DNA from: Cheilinus undulatus | Lineage: Eukaryota; Chordata; Actinopteri; Labriformes; Labridae | Assembly (NCBI RefSeq): GCF_018320785.1 | Contig: NC_054879.1 | Location: 45,498,698 to 45,562,697, forward strand | Reading direction: 5' to 3' | Length of the DNA: 64,000 nt | Part shown: piece by piece, positions 12,049 to 23,711 of the stretch | Numbering within the stretch: position 1 is the stretch's first letter | Layout of the letters: the number at the start of each line of letters is the position of its first letter | Program-made: the position numbers and the translations under genes | The notes under the pieces: model-generated | Database searches by the model: none | The model's input: the letters and a program-made list of their open reading frames with translations, nothing else | Told to the model about the DNA's origin: nothing

Positions 12049-13122
12049 TAGTGCTGTTACTGGATTAAAAAATGAATCAAGTTAATCACATCACTACGCT
12101 GTGATTAATCATGATTAATCGCAGCATTTCTTTTAACAGTTTAAGTATTTTTTTTTGTTTTTTAGATTTTTAAAGGTCAAGTGTTTTATTTTTATTCTTT
12201 TAATTCAATGTACAGCACATTAAAAGTGCTGATCTGAGTCCTTATCAATAACACTATCAATATTTTCTATAGTTTGGTGGAAAGACAAAATAAGGGCAAA
12301 TATTTAAACTCCAAGTGGTCTTAGCTGAGTAGTGCTTGAGTTAAAAAGCTGTGATTCAGTCTGTCACATCTATTGTATATCCCTCAGATATAAACACACA
12401 CTCACTCTGTATTTATTAAAGTTTGTCATCAAAAACTTAATTTCCTCATTTTTATGTGACATTTCAACACACCATAACATATAGAATACAGTTGTTTAAT
12501 TTACTGAGATTACCTCAACGCATCATATTTTTCATCTTCAGCTTGTCAAGTTAGCTAATTAGCTTCAATGTTACTGATTCCACTGTGGATTTCTACACTG
12601 GATTAATATTGTTGACAAACACGACTGTCTCAAAGTTCTCAGCATTTATTCAGCATTTATCTGAGCAGCTGAAGAAGAAAACTGTCCTGAAGCAGCTAAA
12701 CAGAGTGGTATGACCATGGCTTGATCCTGTGTTGTTGTTAGCGTCTTTGCTAACATTAGCAAAGATGTGCTTTACCTGAAGGTGGGACAGTCTAAAGTGC
12801 AACAAACTCGTTGCGCTTCGGTGTAAAAACAGTTCATCACTGCAGCATGTACCCACAGTTTTGGTTTCACTAACATTCACCAGCTTTTTAAAAAGAAAAT
12901 CACCATTAAGCAGACCTGGGTCTGTCTCCTTACTCATCACTGCTGGCTGTGTCTGACCCTCTCACCTCTTCACCCCCAGGCACCTAAACATCCACGCTGG
13001 AGGACTACGGGAGCAAGTTGTGGTCAAACTTAGTCATGTGATTAAATTGTGTTATTTTTTAACACGTAAAGGTTTCAAGATTGATCATAAGCGCTAACAC
13101 GTTAATGTTAACAGCACTACTT
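12049..13122. mobile_element. hAT-like element with TAGTGCTGTTA termini
   Basis: Left end TAGTGCTGTTACTGGATTAA; right end TTAACAGCACTA. The subterminal parts carry repeated GATTAATC words. The flanks share CTTATTA in an offset arrangement (7 of 8 bp), so the target duplication is only approximate. The minus-strand frame at 12650-12940 lies inside the element and looks like element-derived sequence, not a host gene. Confidence 0.6.
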
Positions 13123-13489
13123 ATTATATGGCACCAAATCATAACAAAAGTAATTCAAAGGTCAGAATTGTATATTTTCAAGGGCTATTTGCAGGGATCC
13201 AACATGGATCCATCAATGAGCAGAGCACTAAACAACCATAGCAAAAAATAAAGAAACATAAAGAACCAGGCCAATTGATGGACAACCATCTGCATCAATC
13301 AAGCAACCAATAAATAAATAAATAATTATTTGTTAAGCCCAAATCCGTAACAGGTATTATCTCAAGACACTAAACAAAAAGAGCAGGTCAACAGTGTTGT
13401 GATATATTATTTAAAGAGACTAAACTTTACTCCCCTATGAGCAATGCACGCGACAACATTAAGAAGTAACAGTAGCAGGGACTGCTAGC

Positions 13490-13850
13490 TAAGCCCTTCC
13501 TTTCTTAGAAATTCTTATTGAAAGGCTTTCCACAAGATTTTGGAGAGTTTCTGCAGGAATTTGTACGCATTAATTCTGTAATGCATCAATGATGTCAGGT
13601 ACTGATGTTGGACGAGAAGGTCTGGCTTGCAATCTCGTTCCAGCTCATTCTAAAGGTGCTCTATGGGGTTAAGGTCAGGGCTATGTGCATTCTTTCAGAC
13701 CATTTTCATCAATGTCTTTATAGTCCTTCTTTGTACACTGGGGTACAGTCATGTTTGAATAGAAACGTATCTTTCTGAAATTGTTGGCACAAATTTGGAA
13801 GCTTAACATTGTCCAAAATGTCTTGATACTCTGAGGCATTAAAGGGATAC
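13490..13850 (-). pseudogene. Tc1/mariner transposase C-terminal relic
   Basis: Minus-strand translation reads SPDLNPIEHL then a stop and NELERD at 13635-13682; this is the catalytic-core block around the third acidic residue in Tc1-like transposases. After a frameshift comes ARPSRPTSVPDIIDALQN, and upstream is a degraded FKHDCTPVYK block (normally QQDNAPVH). Stops and frameshifts show a dead copy. The inverted repeats could not be located. Confidence 0.8.
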
Positions 13851-15597
13851 TTCAACATTTTGTCAAATTACCATAATTCCTATAGTTTTAGTAATAGGTT
13901 TTCCTTTAGTTGTCGGTGCAAGCTGTTTCTAGATCCGGGGGGACCGATATACCAGCTGCCCAGCTAACGCTATGGAAGCAGATGGAATTTTTTGCTTTCC
14001 CTCATCAAACTCATCAAATACACAATCCAACAACTCCAAAACGCTCTCATGGACAAGTTGTGACCTGCACATTCACTATGCAATGAAATAATAACGTATA
14101 ATTATGTAACATTACGACACATGAAGCAAATACTCGGAACTATTTCTTGAGTAAACCACTGGGCGGAGTGACACAGTGCAGCAGCCATGTCTGGAGTGTA
14201 GTTCCGACTTTGCATTTAACTTGAAAACATCTCCGTCTCATAATGTTCCATGATTATTTCATAACAGTAAATAAAATAAATTTATGAGAACAAGTTTATA
14301 TAAAAGTAAAAGTATGTGTAGTTTCAGCAAAAATATAAAGTTTGATAACAGAATGATAATACTAGTGTTAACATTGACACCAAAATGACCGTAAAATGAG
14401 AAGGACTGATCATGTTAGCTATAACAGATGATGATGAGCAGCTCTTAGATCTATATTGACATTCATTCTGATGATAATAGAGGTGAGACTCATATTTAAA
14501 AGTAGGAGTCAGGCTGTCTGCAGGAACAGTCCAGAGTAATATGAGACAAGGAAGCCCTGGAACTGCCAGGAAGATCAGTTAAAAGAGGAAAGAGATGGAT
14601 AGAGACAGGCAGACCCATGGAAACAACATCAGTACTAACAGTAGAAATGTGGCTAATATAAACACTTCAATGACAACATGAAAATGACTGAGAAGTACAA
14701 ATGTGGATAAAAATGTTCAATGTCCTGGTGAAACAGGACATCTGTGTTCCAGACGGTCCCGTGGTCTCTTTGCCAAGCGCTCTGCAGAGGGTCAGCGGGG
14801 CAGAGGGGATTACTGTGACTCAATCTGGGAGTTCATGATTATTTCATTTGGCTGCGTCTGATTACAGTACTGAGCTCAAAATAAAAATGCTAAAGAAATG
14901 CAGCTTTGTGCATGCTGAAAGATGACACCCGTGTCCTGCAGATCAAACAGTGCATCTTCTGAAGGCCTGGGTGTGGTAATGGGGCAGGATTTGTGCTCTG
15001 TGGTTCAGTTTTCTTTAACCCGTCAGCCCATTGTCTCCCTGACTGCCGGCCTGTGCGTTTGATTTCCCTTTTGATCCAACCACGCCTGATGCCTGCGGCC
15101 CAATGACCCATGCTCTGTGTTTGGGGAGCCCAGAGCTAATCAGCCTCGTCTGGCCCACAAGTCTCCCTGCTTGACAGCACACAGGACCCAGGCTCAGGCT
15201 GAGGCTTAACCCATTGAAGAACTTCGAGCGAGAGAGGCTGGAGGCAGGTGCTGCTGGAGGCGTGAGGTGGCAGTTCCTCATGCATTGCTGACTTCTGACA
15301 GACCAGAAATGGACTCGCTTAGACTGCAGAAAGGGAAGGGGACTTTCTGAAAGGGGAATAGGAGGAGAAAAAAAAGCTCTCTGAACAACAGACCCCTTTC
15401 TTAAGAAACAGAGATGCAAAAACGTTAACAGGAAGGTGGGTACACGAGGCTCTGTTCTGCACAGGTCTCCACAGATGTCACATGATGTGGGTTTCCTGCT
15501 TTGACACAGTTTTTAGCACAGTAGGGCCGGATCCTCACACTCACTAAAGAGCTGCTGCTGCAGGAGGACATGAAACTGCTGTGAGGACTACTGCACC
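13851..15597. other. cytip upstream region
   Basis: 13845-14250 looks like another old dispersed repeat (AAAGGGATACTTCAACATTT start), but its ends were not confirmed. 14750-15590 is less AT-rich and leads into the cytip 5' UTR; the likely promoter lies here but no clear TATA box was assigned. Minus-strand open frames at 14890-15419 show no recognisable protein. Confidence 0.4.
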
Positions 15598-18500
15598 ATG
15601 CAAGCCGTCATGAATTTCAATGTACTTGAGCGCCAAGCCAGCCAGGACAGTTTCCTAGTGGATAATACTCTGAGGAAGAAGTGCTCCCTGTGGTACAGGC
15701 GTTCACTGAGGGGAAACAGTGAGAGGTCACGGCAAAATACAGGCTCTCTGTCCAGGGTGCGCAAGGTGAGGCATGAATCAACTGTTAAATAGAGAATTCT
15801 TCTGCTTTTAAATGAAATATAGTGAGAAAACTTACATTAAAGTCTGATTAGAGCTGAGATTTTTAATGTTTTTTTAAAAGAAGTAGTTCACAGATTTTTT
15901 TTCAGCAGCTCCATGCAACCGGGCAAAAGCTTTCCAACTATTTTAATCTTTTGTGTTATGCAACTGGGATATGTAACACTTAAGTTTTAAGGTGTTTGCA
16001 TAAAGTTCCCTGATAGGTTCAAGCACTAAATTGTTTGTACTGTTTTAAAGACGAACTCTGCATTTCTCCTTTTGCAGACAAAACAATCCTACTCCACTTC
16101 TCTGGTTGATTATTCAGACCCACAAAGGTAAATCTATTAACACTGGACATGCAACTTGTCATCTAAAGAAACTGCTATATGTTGTTCTTTTGTTTTGCAA
16201 GATCCCTGAAATTACAATAGATTTGATTTTTCCTCCCTTTTTTGCACATCTCTTTGCACAGAACCACAATTGTACTGGAAAAGCCAGACAATGGAACATT
16301 TGGGTTTGAAATTCAGGTTAGCCTTTTCACATAAAGTACATCATTAGCTGTCATGCTGTTTAATATCTAAATCTTTATCTTTATGTTGAATAACTTTAAA
16401 AGCATGTAATGATTCAGCTTGTCTATCTGATGCAGACTTATGGTCTGCAGCTGAGGGACACTTCTGCAGTGGAGATGTGCACGTTAGTGCGCACAGTGCA
16501 AGAGGACAGCGCAGCTGACAGCGCTGGTCTGACTGCAGGTAAACCTCCCATATCCTCCACATACACTCTCTCATACATGCACAAACCCTTCTGACCTTGG
16601 TGTACCTTTTTGTAGCACATAGACAGACAGTTATATCACTGACCACAAATTTTATAGCTGTGAACCGCCCACACACATATGCTCCAATGCACAAACATAA
16701 TAGAAATGCAGCCTGACTTCTTGTAATTGATGAGTTTCCTCTTTTCTGTCCTCATTTATTATAGGAGATGTTATCATAACTATTAACGGGGCCAGCATTG
16801 AAGGATTTTCTCATGAACAGGTGCTCAACTTGATCAGAGAGTCGACTAACAGTCTAAAGTGAGTAACACAAAGTTACACTTCATACACTGTCCTGGTATT
16901 AAAAACAAATGAAATACAGTAATTATAATAAGAAGAATATTCTACATAGCAATACAAAAAATCCATAACTCAGTATATACTCATTATAATTCTACACAAT
17001 TAAAACTTTGAATTATTTTACATTTCTGTTGCCTTTTCATTAAGCCTTGAAGCAGACATGCATCCATATTTTTAATCCATTTTCTGTTAACATTTTTTTT
17101 GCAGTTTTCTGCTAATTGATCTAGTATGCCTAGATTGCACTAAATAAGCAAAGAAATAAATTTCGTCTACCTCATTAGCATGGCCAGTGGCAGCATTGGT
17201 GTAGCTTGATTTGGCCATTTTGCTAGAATACCTTCGTCTTTTGCCGTATACATGCACAGCAGGTGAATGAATTTATTGACAGAGGTATGTTGAACTGTGC
17301 TAGTGATGAAGGTGAGATGTCCCCTTTCAGCTAGATACTGAGGATATTCTTTCATTCAGCATTCAGCATGTCTTAAACCGCAAACTTCTGTTCAGTATAG
17401 AGCACTTACATCACAGAAGGTTAGCACTGTTACAAATGGTGAACTGCTGTTTTGCACTAACAGGATGTGACAACAGTTTAACTGCTTCTGGTTTTTTGTA
17501 CTTATTTTTAACAAGTTGAAATCAGACATTAGTTTATATAATCGGAATTTGATAGCTATTTTCACCTATGATTAGATTCATGTAACCTGTTTTTTGTGTT
17601 AACACAATATGCTTAAAGAGAATTTAAAAATATTTCAGAAATTCATTGTCTTAATTGAAATGGCTGTCGTTGCTAACAACACGGTAGCTAGCTAGAGGAT
17701 ACTAATGTAAGCTAGCTAGCGGATGCTGACGTTAGCATAGACATTATATACGTAGACGCCTCATTGACTGTGTTTGCCTGTTGCTGCTATACGTCAACGT
17801 GTCTGGCATATTACCAGAGGATACACCGTTCCATAAACAGATGCAAGTAAATAGGGGATGAAGGGTTTTGTTACTGTTTGAAATGTTATTCCACACAATC
17901 TTGTCAGCCCCACGCAGCACAGGAGTAATGTGTCTTAACCAGGAATACCTCTGGCAAGATGGCGGCGGAGTTGATGTACGGCCCACTGGCCAATGAGGCG
18001 TCTACGTATATAATGTCTATGGACGTTAGCATCCTAGTAGCCCTCAATGCAATGTGCAATAGTGGGCGGTGACCAACGAGCATTAGGCATCACCCACTGT
18101 CAAGCGTTGGGCATCACCCACTTTCAAATGGTCGTCCAATCAGACGGTTGGTCTACGTCACTATGTCATCATCACCTTTGACCAACGTCATAACGTCCAC
18201 TTACAAGATACAGGAAGTAAACAGTACTTTACGAAAATGATTCAAAATGGAAAATACTCGCTTAAATAAAACATTTATATATACTTTTTTTCTGCTGGCT
18301 AGCCTACTTTAGCTAGCGTGCTAGCTTGCTAACAGTACAACACCTGCCACTTCACTAATTGTGACATACTCGTCACATCTACGCTTTTTTTCAGCCTCAG
18401 TTTTCTGCCCAAACATGCCTAAACTTATGCACAGTACTGTGTATCACATGCTAGCAACAGTGCACCCCTGCTGAGGAGTAAACAAAAAAAACAGAGGCTG

Positions 18501-20654
18501 GAGACGCAGTCTTTATCTTTGTTCACCATCAGTGAAGCCAGTGGATAAATTGAACTCATACTGTCGCTTTCAGCATGGCTTTGATGAAGCTGCAGATACA
18601 CCTGCATCCACCCTAATCTCTTCTTCAGCAGATGTTGTCTGCAGGCTTGCAGTACCACAACAAAGCCCTTAGATACTGCCTCTGTCTCTTAAAGGGATGT
18701 GAATTCTCTGACCTGGAACCAATGTTTCAGCTTGGGGCTTTGCAAGAAGGATCCACCTGATGACAGAAATGGAATGTGGTTATCCATTGGTTTTGCAAGA
18801 ATGCTATTTACATGCATTTTAAAAGTGCAGTTTTAGTTAAACTAATATAGTTACTAAGTTTTTTTTGTTCCTGCATGTAAATGCAATGAGTGTTAAAAAA
18901 TGTCCTGCCATCCCAAGATAACAATTGAGACAACATAAGATGAGATCTAGCCAAAACAACTGGAAATTACTTGCAAGGATGCATGTCTGCTTAGGGTTTT
19001 AGTAACTTTTACCATCTGATTAGCAAAGAAAAGCTACCAATGAAAAGAAAGCCATCTCTTTATCTAAGTTTGTTCTCACCAGAACAAAAAAAACATACAT
19101 TTTTCGTAATTTCAGTAAACTGCCTATGCCATGTATCACATCCCTCTTTTTTTTGCAAAATTAAAGTTTAAAATGAGTTGAAGTATTATACAAGGCCTTG
19201 TTAAAGTCTTCCAGTAATAGTGTTTAACTAAGTTATTATGTGACTGCAGGATTGAGACTGTAAGTGGGACTGTTGTGAAGCAGATCGAGCTGGAGAAGAA
19301 GTTGAACCTGCTTAAGGTGTGTCTCTTTAAACTTGCCCTAGTTTCTTGCTTGCTGTAAATTTGTGGTTGACTCTGACCAAACCTGCAAACAACCTGGCAC
19401 TACACTGCAAAGACTTAACCCTTAGAAAGTGTACTTGTCCACATTTTTTAAAAACATAATTACACTTACTTTAAGCCACTTCACCTGATAGTCAAGATAA
19501 CATCTCAAGATGTTAAAAAAGGTTTTAATTGCTTGAAAAAATATACTTTATATCTTAGATCAGCCTGAATTATACAGAATTTAATTGGAAGGATAGCTGT
19601 GTAAGATCATGGTGGTGTTGTTCTATTAGTGTCCAAACATCTATGCACAGTATGTGGGTGTTGCACCCATTGCTAAAAAAATCTAGAACCGGAATAAAGT
19701 CTCTGGTCAAACTGCTGTAACACTGAGTAAGTGTGCAGGCATCTCTCTTATTTCAGCTGTAAATGACATAGCTGGTAAAGACTAGAGAGACACACATTCA
19801 CATTTGTGCCAGGGGTAGTTGACCTGTATTAATGAACTATTTGATTGACTCTACTCTCTAAAACTGTGCTCTCATACAGTTACGCAAATGTTCTGAATGC
19901 TTATGAAAAATGAGTTTCACTTCAAGTAAAACCCACGTTTTTTTTGACCATACAGCAAACGCTACGTGAGAAATTGGTGGAGCTGCAAGCCCTTACTTTA
20001 CAGGAAGACCGCCTGACGAGAGGTGAGAACAACTCAGCTGTCAAACCACAGATTTCCTTTCTCACAGCTATTGCGCCTAAAGCAACTGTTTGTGATCAAC
20101 ATGAAGTGTCAACTCTATAGAAATAAGATAAAAGAGTTCCCCAGAAGCTAAAGACGAACTTGCGCCACACTAGACTTACAATGTTTTTAATAATTCCAGG
20201 TAACATGAGCAGCAGCAGCCTTCAGCTCTCATTGGACCATTCAGCCATCCTCGACTCCCCAGCAGGCCGCTACAGCCGCCGGTTCTCCAGCGGCAGCAGC
20301 TTCAGGAGCGTGATGACTGATAGCAGTGACCAGGTCAGTGTATTTGGAGACGTCAGCTCGCCCAGCCCCTTCAGCGAAACCAGCACTGCAAGTGACAGAT
20401 GCTTCTTCCCTGGAGATTTCCCCTCACACGACAACTCCAGCCAACATCACCATCAACTCCTCTGCCGTTCCAGCAGCTCCAGTCTGGCCTCTAGCAACAG
20501 CTCCCTCTCAACTCCTCCTTGGGAGGAAACGAGGATTTCCTCCTTGTTTGGTACCCTGCCCCGCAAAGGCCGGAGGAGTGTTCGTAAAAACATCTTTAAG
20601 TTGATTCCTGGACTGCAGCGATCGGTTGAAGAGGATGAGACAAACACTCAGTGA
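15598..20654 (+). CDS. cytip: Cytohesin-interacting protein (PDZ and coiled-coil scaffold), complete
   Basis: CYTIP binds cytohesin-1 through its coiled coil and regulates leukocyte adhesion (family knowledge). Eight coding exons: 15598-15765, 16078-16127, 16262-16316, 16436-16538, 16765-16858, 19250-19316, 19956-20022 and 20200-20654. All have AG/GT borders and sum to 1,059 nt (352 aa; the human protein is about 359). The N-terminus (1-72) is basic and Ser-rich. The PDZ domain spans about 75-162, with carboxylate-binding loop GTFGFEIQ (84-91), the [14 protein letters not shown] turn and [14 protein letters not shown]. The coiled coil follows (about 166-200, [14 protein letters not shown]..). 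The Ser-rich tail ends in [16 protein letters not shown] and [11 protein letters not shown], which match the human C-terminus closely. The start ATG has a GCACC context and an open frame into the first donor. The alternative paralogue tamalin fits the tail less well. Confidence 0.93.
17736..18021. mobile_element. 286-bp MITE with 31-bp perfect inverted repeats and exact 8-bp TSD, in cytip intron 5
   Basis: Terminal inverted repeats 17736-17766 and 17991-18021 are identical over 31 bp (start CATAGACATTATATACGTAG). They are flanked by the exact duplication GACGTTAG at 17728-17735 and 18022-18029. No coding capacity. The 8-bp duplication suggests hAT; perfect termini suggest recent insertion. 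Confidence 0.93.
18030..19249. other. cytip: Rest of cytip intron 5
   Basis: Contains a short duplicated GGCATCACCCAC motif near 18085-18122 and a TAGCTAGC-rich patch near 18295-18335. Nothing else was recognised up to the exon at 19250. Confidence 0.4.
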
Positions 20655-21289
20655 CATGTTACTCAAAAGCTCTGTGTTACAACGGGCTAACAAGGTTCTC
20701 ATGTTTTCAACGAGTTACAAAAAGACACTTTAAATGATGTGCCATTTGCCACTTAAATGTCTTTTTAAAGCGCCTGTAAGGAAATTGGCATGTATTGACT
20801 TTGGCGCCCCCCTGTGGACAAACGGCTTGTTATTGCTTTCTCATTTTGTCCTGCACCTGTGTAGTCGGAATTTTTAAAAGTAAACAAAAGCTGTTTCAAC
20901 TGCACTTCATCTGATACATACCCAAGGCAGCAGTTTCACATACTTTAGTAACTATATCCTCCTGAGACCCATGCCTTTGTTTGGAATGCACTTTTAGTTT
21001 CTTCCACTTATTTGAGCTAAGTCAGATCCAATGTATATAAACCCAAAGCCCTGTCTTTGAATAGGAAGAAGCTTTCACCAAAAGATGATGCCTGCATATG
21101 AGGACAACAGACCTATCTTACTACACAATACAAAACAAAACTGTTCCTTTAATTTTGGGAAGTCAATTTGACAAAATCTGTTTTTTTTTCCACTAAAAAT
21201 TCTTGAGGTGTTGGAAAATTTCCCTTAAATTATCAGAGATTTCCTAAACCCAAAGAAATATCAATACATTCCTTACAATTTCCTAGACA
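20655..21289 (+). other. cytip: cytip 3' UTR and downstream
   Basis: Follows the cytip stop. No AATAAA was seen before the repeat cluster starting at about 21290. Candidate poly(A) signals occur only farther downstream (23310 and 23338). Confidence 0.4.
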
Positions 21290-22240
21290 AATTGGAAAAA
21301 AATCTTGAACATTTTTTTAAAATGATCCCTAAATTACCATAAACTTTACCCCAAAAAATCTGTAAAACTTACTGAGAAGCTTTAGATTCAAATATTTTTC
21401 CCCAAAAAATTCAATTAAAATATCTGAGGAAATTCACCCCTTTACATGACGAGTGATTAATGCACCCACAGCATAAAATCACTGTTTCAGTGGTTAAAGT
21501 GACTCGTTAAGGCAGTGTTACTCAACCCTGCACAACCAAAGAGCTAAATAGCCACAATCTAAGAGGTGAAAACGGCAAAAATGGCTTGACGTAGCAATGA
21601 AAAGAAGTTAAAGGTTGCAAAAATGGTCAAAATGCAGCAAGAAAGGGGTGGAAATGGGGAGGAAAAGTGCAAAAATGGTCAAAAAGTGGCAAAAACGTGG
21701 CAAAAAATGAGTGAAAAGTCACTTAAGAATGGCAAAAATGGGCAAGAAATAGGAAACAAGTGGTATGTAATGGCAAGAGGTAACTTAAATGGGCAAAATG
21801 TGGCAAAAAATTGTAAAAAATGGGCAAAAACAGTGGCAAAAAGAAGAGGCAAACATTTGGGGAAAAATTATTTAATTATTATTTATTTATTATTTATTAT
21901 TATTTAATGACAAAACTTATTTTGACAAAAAGTGGTAAAAAAATATAAAAAAAAAAAGGCCAAAATTGGATAAAAGTGGCAAAAATGGGGAAAAGTGTCA
22001 AAAGAAGTTGCAAAAATAATCAAAAAATAGGAAAGAAGGTGTATTTAATGGCAAAGGGTAGCTAAAATGGGCAAAAAGTGGCAAAAAAATGGTTGAAAAA
22101 GGGCAAAAATGAGATTAAAGTGGAAATTGGAAAAACATCTTAAACATCTCTTTAAAATGATCCCTAAACGACTGTAAACTTTTCCCCCAAAAATCTGTAA
22201 AGCTTACTAAGATGCTTTAGATTTAATTAACCCCCCCCCC
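21290..22240. repeat. Duplicated block: hAT left end with minisatellite between two copies of a flanking segment
   Basis: The segment at about 21290-21400 (TTGGAAAAAAATCTTGAACAT..AAATGATCCCTAAA..) recurs at about 22123-22240. Between them lies a hAT left end, CAGTGTTACTCAACCCTGC at 21513, followed by GGCAAAAATGG-type minisatellite. The 80 bp before 21513 also match the 80 bp before the complete element at 23712, so this is a duplicate of that insertion, not an independent one. The right end is missing. Confidence 0.7.
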
Positions 22241-22560
22241 CCAAAAAAATTAAAATATCTTAAAAAAAATCAAGCAAGTTCCTTAAAAATTTTAAAAATT
22301 CCAGAAATAACCCCCAAAATTCCCAATAAAATTCTCCCAAATTAAAGGTCAATTCCGAAAATTCCAACAAAAGTACCTAAACAAAATTTCAAAACAATAA
22401 TTACTAAAAAATAATAATAAAAATTAAGATATTTAAACCTGTCCACAAAAATATTATGGAAATTTGCAAAAATTTTAAAGCAAATTCCCTCAACATTGCA
22501 AGAAAATTGCTTGAATTTCTTTGGTAATTCAAGACCATTATTTAAAAAACCTCTAATAGC
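22241..22560. repeat. AT-rich degenerate AAATTCCC-type repeat
   Basis: Loose repeats of AAATTCCC / TTAAAAATT words after a C-run (22213-22222). Similar sequence occurs at about 25975-26690. No coding content. Confidence 0.6.
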
Positions 22561-22604
22561 AGAATTTATTATGTTTTAGGAAAGCCATGTCCTCATGCGT
22601 ACAG

Positions 22605-22700
22605 GCAGGGTTGCAGGAGAATTCAGTCTTTTTGCTGATGATCTTTTTGCTTTTATTGGTCAAACAGAAGCATCAGACTGTTCCATAACTACTACAAACT
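22605..22700 (+). pseudogene. Possible LINE reverse-transcriptase scrap
   Basis: A short reading gives EFSLFADDLFAFIGQTEAS, which resembles the catalytic FADD/YADD box of L1-type reverse transcriptases (KISLFADD..). No flanking reverse-transcriptase blocks could be joined, so this is weak. Confidence 0.35.
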
Positions 22701-23309
22701 CTTAAAAAAGTGTTTGTTTTTACAGGAGATGATGGACATTATTGCACTTTCGTTGAGGTCAAATTGCCAAAGAGGCTCATCTTTATTTGGGGTGAACGTG
22801 GCTGTTGGACTGTAGGTTAAAAGCATTATACATCATCAGACTAAATGTAGCCTGTGCATAGATTGTTGTGTTTATACTGTAGATGAGGTTTTGTATGCTA
22901 TCAGCTTAAGCATGAATGTAAAACCAAATGACTGATCAGCATTATTCAGTCTGATCTGACGTAGCCGTATTCATGTAGCGTGTTGAGTAGTAAAAATTTG
23001 ATTATCATGGTACCAAAATAAATGGTAAAATTTCAGGTTTTAGGTCAGTCAAACATTTAAATAGCATTTAAGTCACGTTTGGTGCAAAACCAGACCTCCT
23101 CTCAGTTTTGACGCCTGCAGCTCAAAACAGGATGTGGGTACAAGAGGTGCAACTTCTTATTTCCATAACTACGCTCAGGCTGTACACCACTTACTTTCAG
23201 TGTTCACTTAAACACACTGAAACTATTCTGAATGGCTGAATGTACTTAAACTTGCAAGTTTCACTTTATGTAACTTTGTAAAGAATGTCAGTTTTTTTGT
23301 ATCAAATCA

Positions 23310-23343
23310 AATAAAATAGAAAATATTTTAAAATTATAATAAA
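23310..23343 (+). terminator. cytip: Candidate cytip polyadenylation signals
   Basis: AATAAA at 23310-23315 and 23338-23343 in an AT-rich tract about 2.7 kb after the stop. They are plausible only if the 3' UTR spans the repeat block; this is not established. Confidence 0.3.
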
Positions 23344-23711
23344 CTTGTGAATTGCTTTAAAGTCATCAGTGTTTTTCTTTGGTAGTTGTAACACTTCATA
23401 ATGAAAGATGGATTGCACTGCATGGTCTTTGTAATTCTCACACACACTGTATACTTAAGGTGCTCTTTGGGTTCTTATTTAATGGAGTTACATGGGTAAA
23501 AAATAAATTAAATAAAAAACATTCACTTCAAATGATCATTTGAAAACAGTCAAACGTTATCTAGCATCTGAGTAGAATAAAAACACCTCTGTCTTTTCAG
23601 CTAAATATGTCAGAATTAGCTATTTTGTCATGGCACCCCTTTACATGATGAGTGCATAATGCACCCTCAGCATAAAGTTACAGTTTCAGCGCTTAAAGTG
23701 ACTAGTTAAGG

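Noticed and set aside
12650-12940. 96-codon minus-strand gene
   Set aside because: Lies wholly inside the TAGTGCTGTTA element and shows no host protein similarity.
20160-20199. ATG-led start of a separate 164-aa protein at the last cytip exon
   Set aside because: The acceptor at 20199 and matching phase with the exon ending 20022 make it an internal cytip exon; the extra N-terminal residues are intron.
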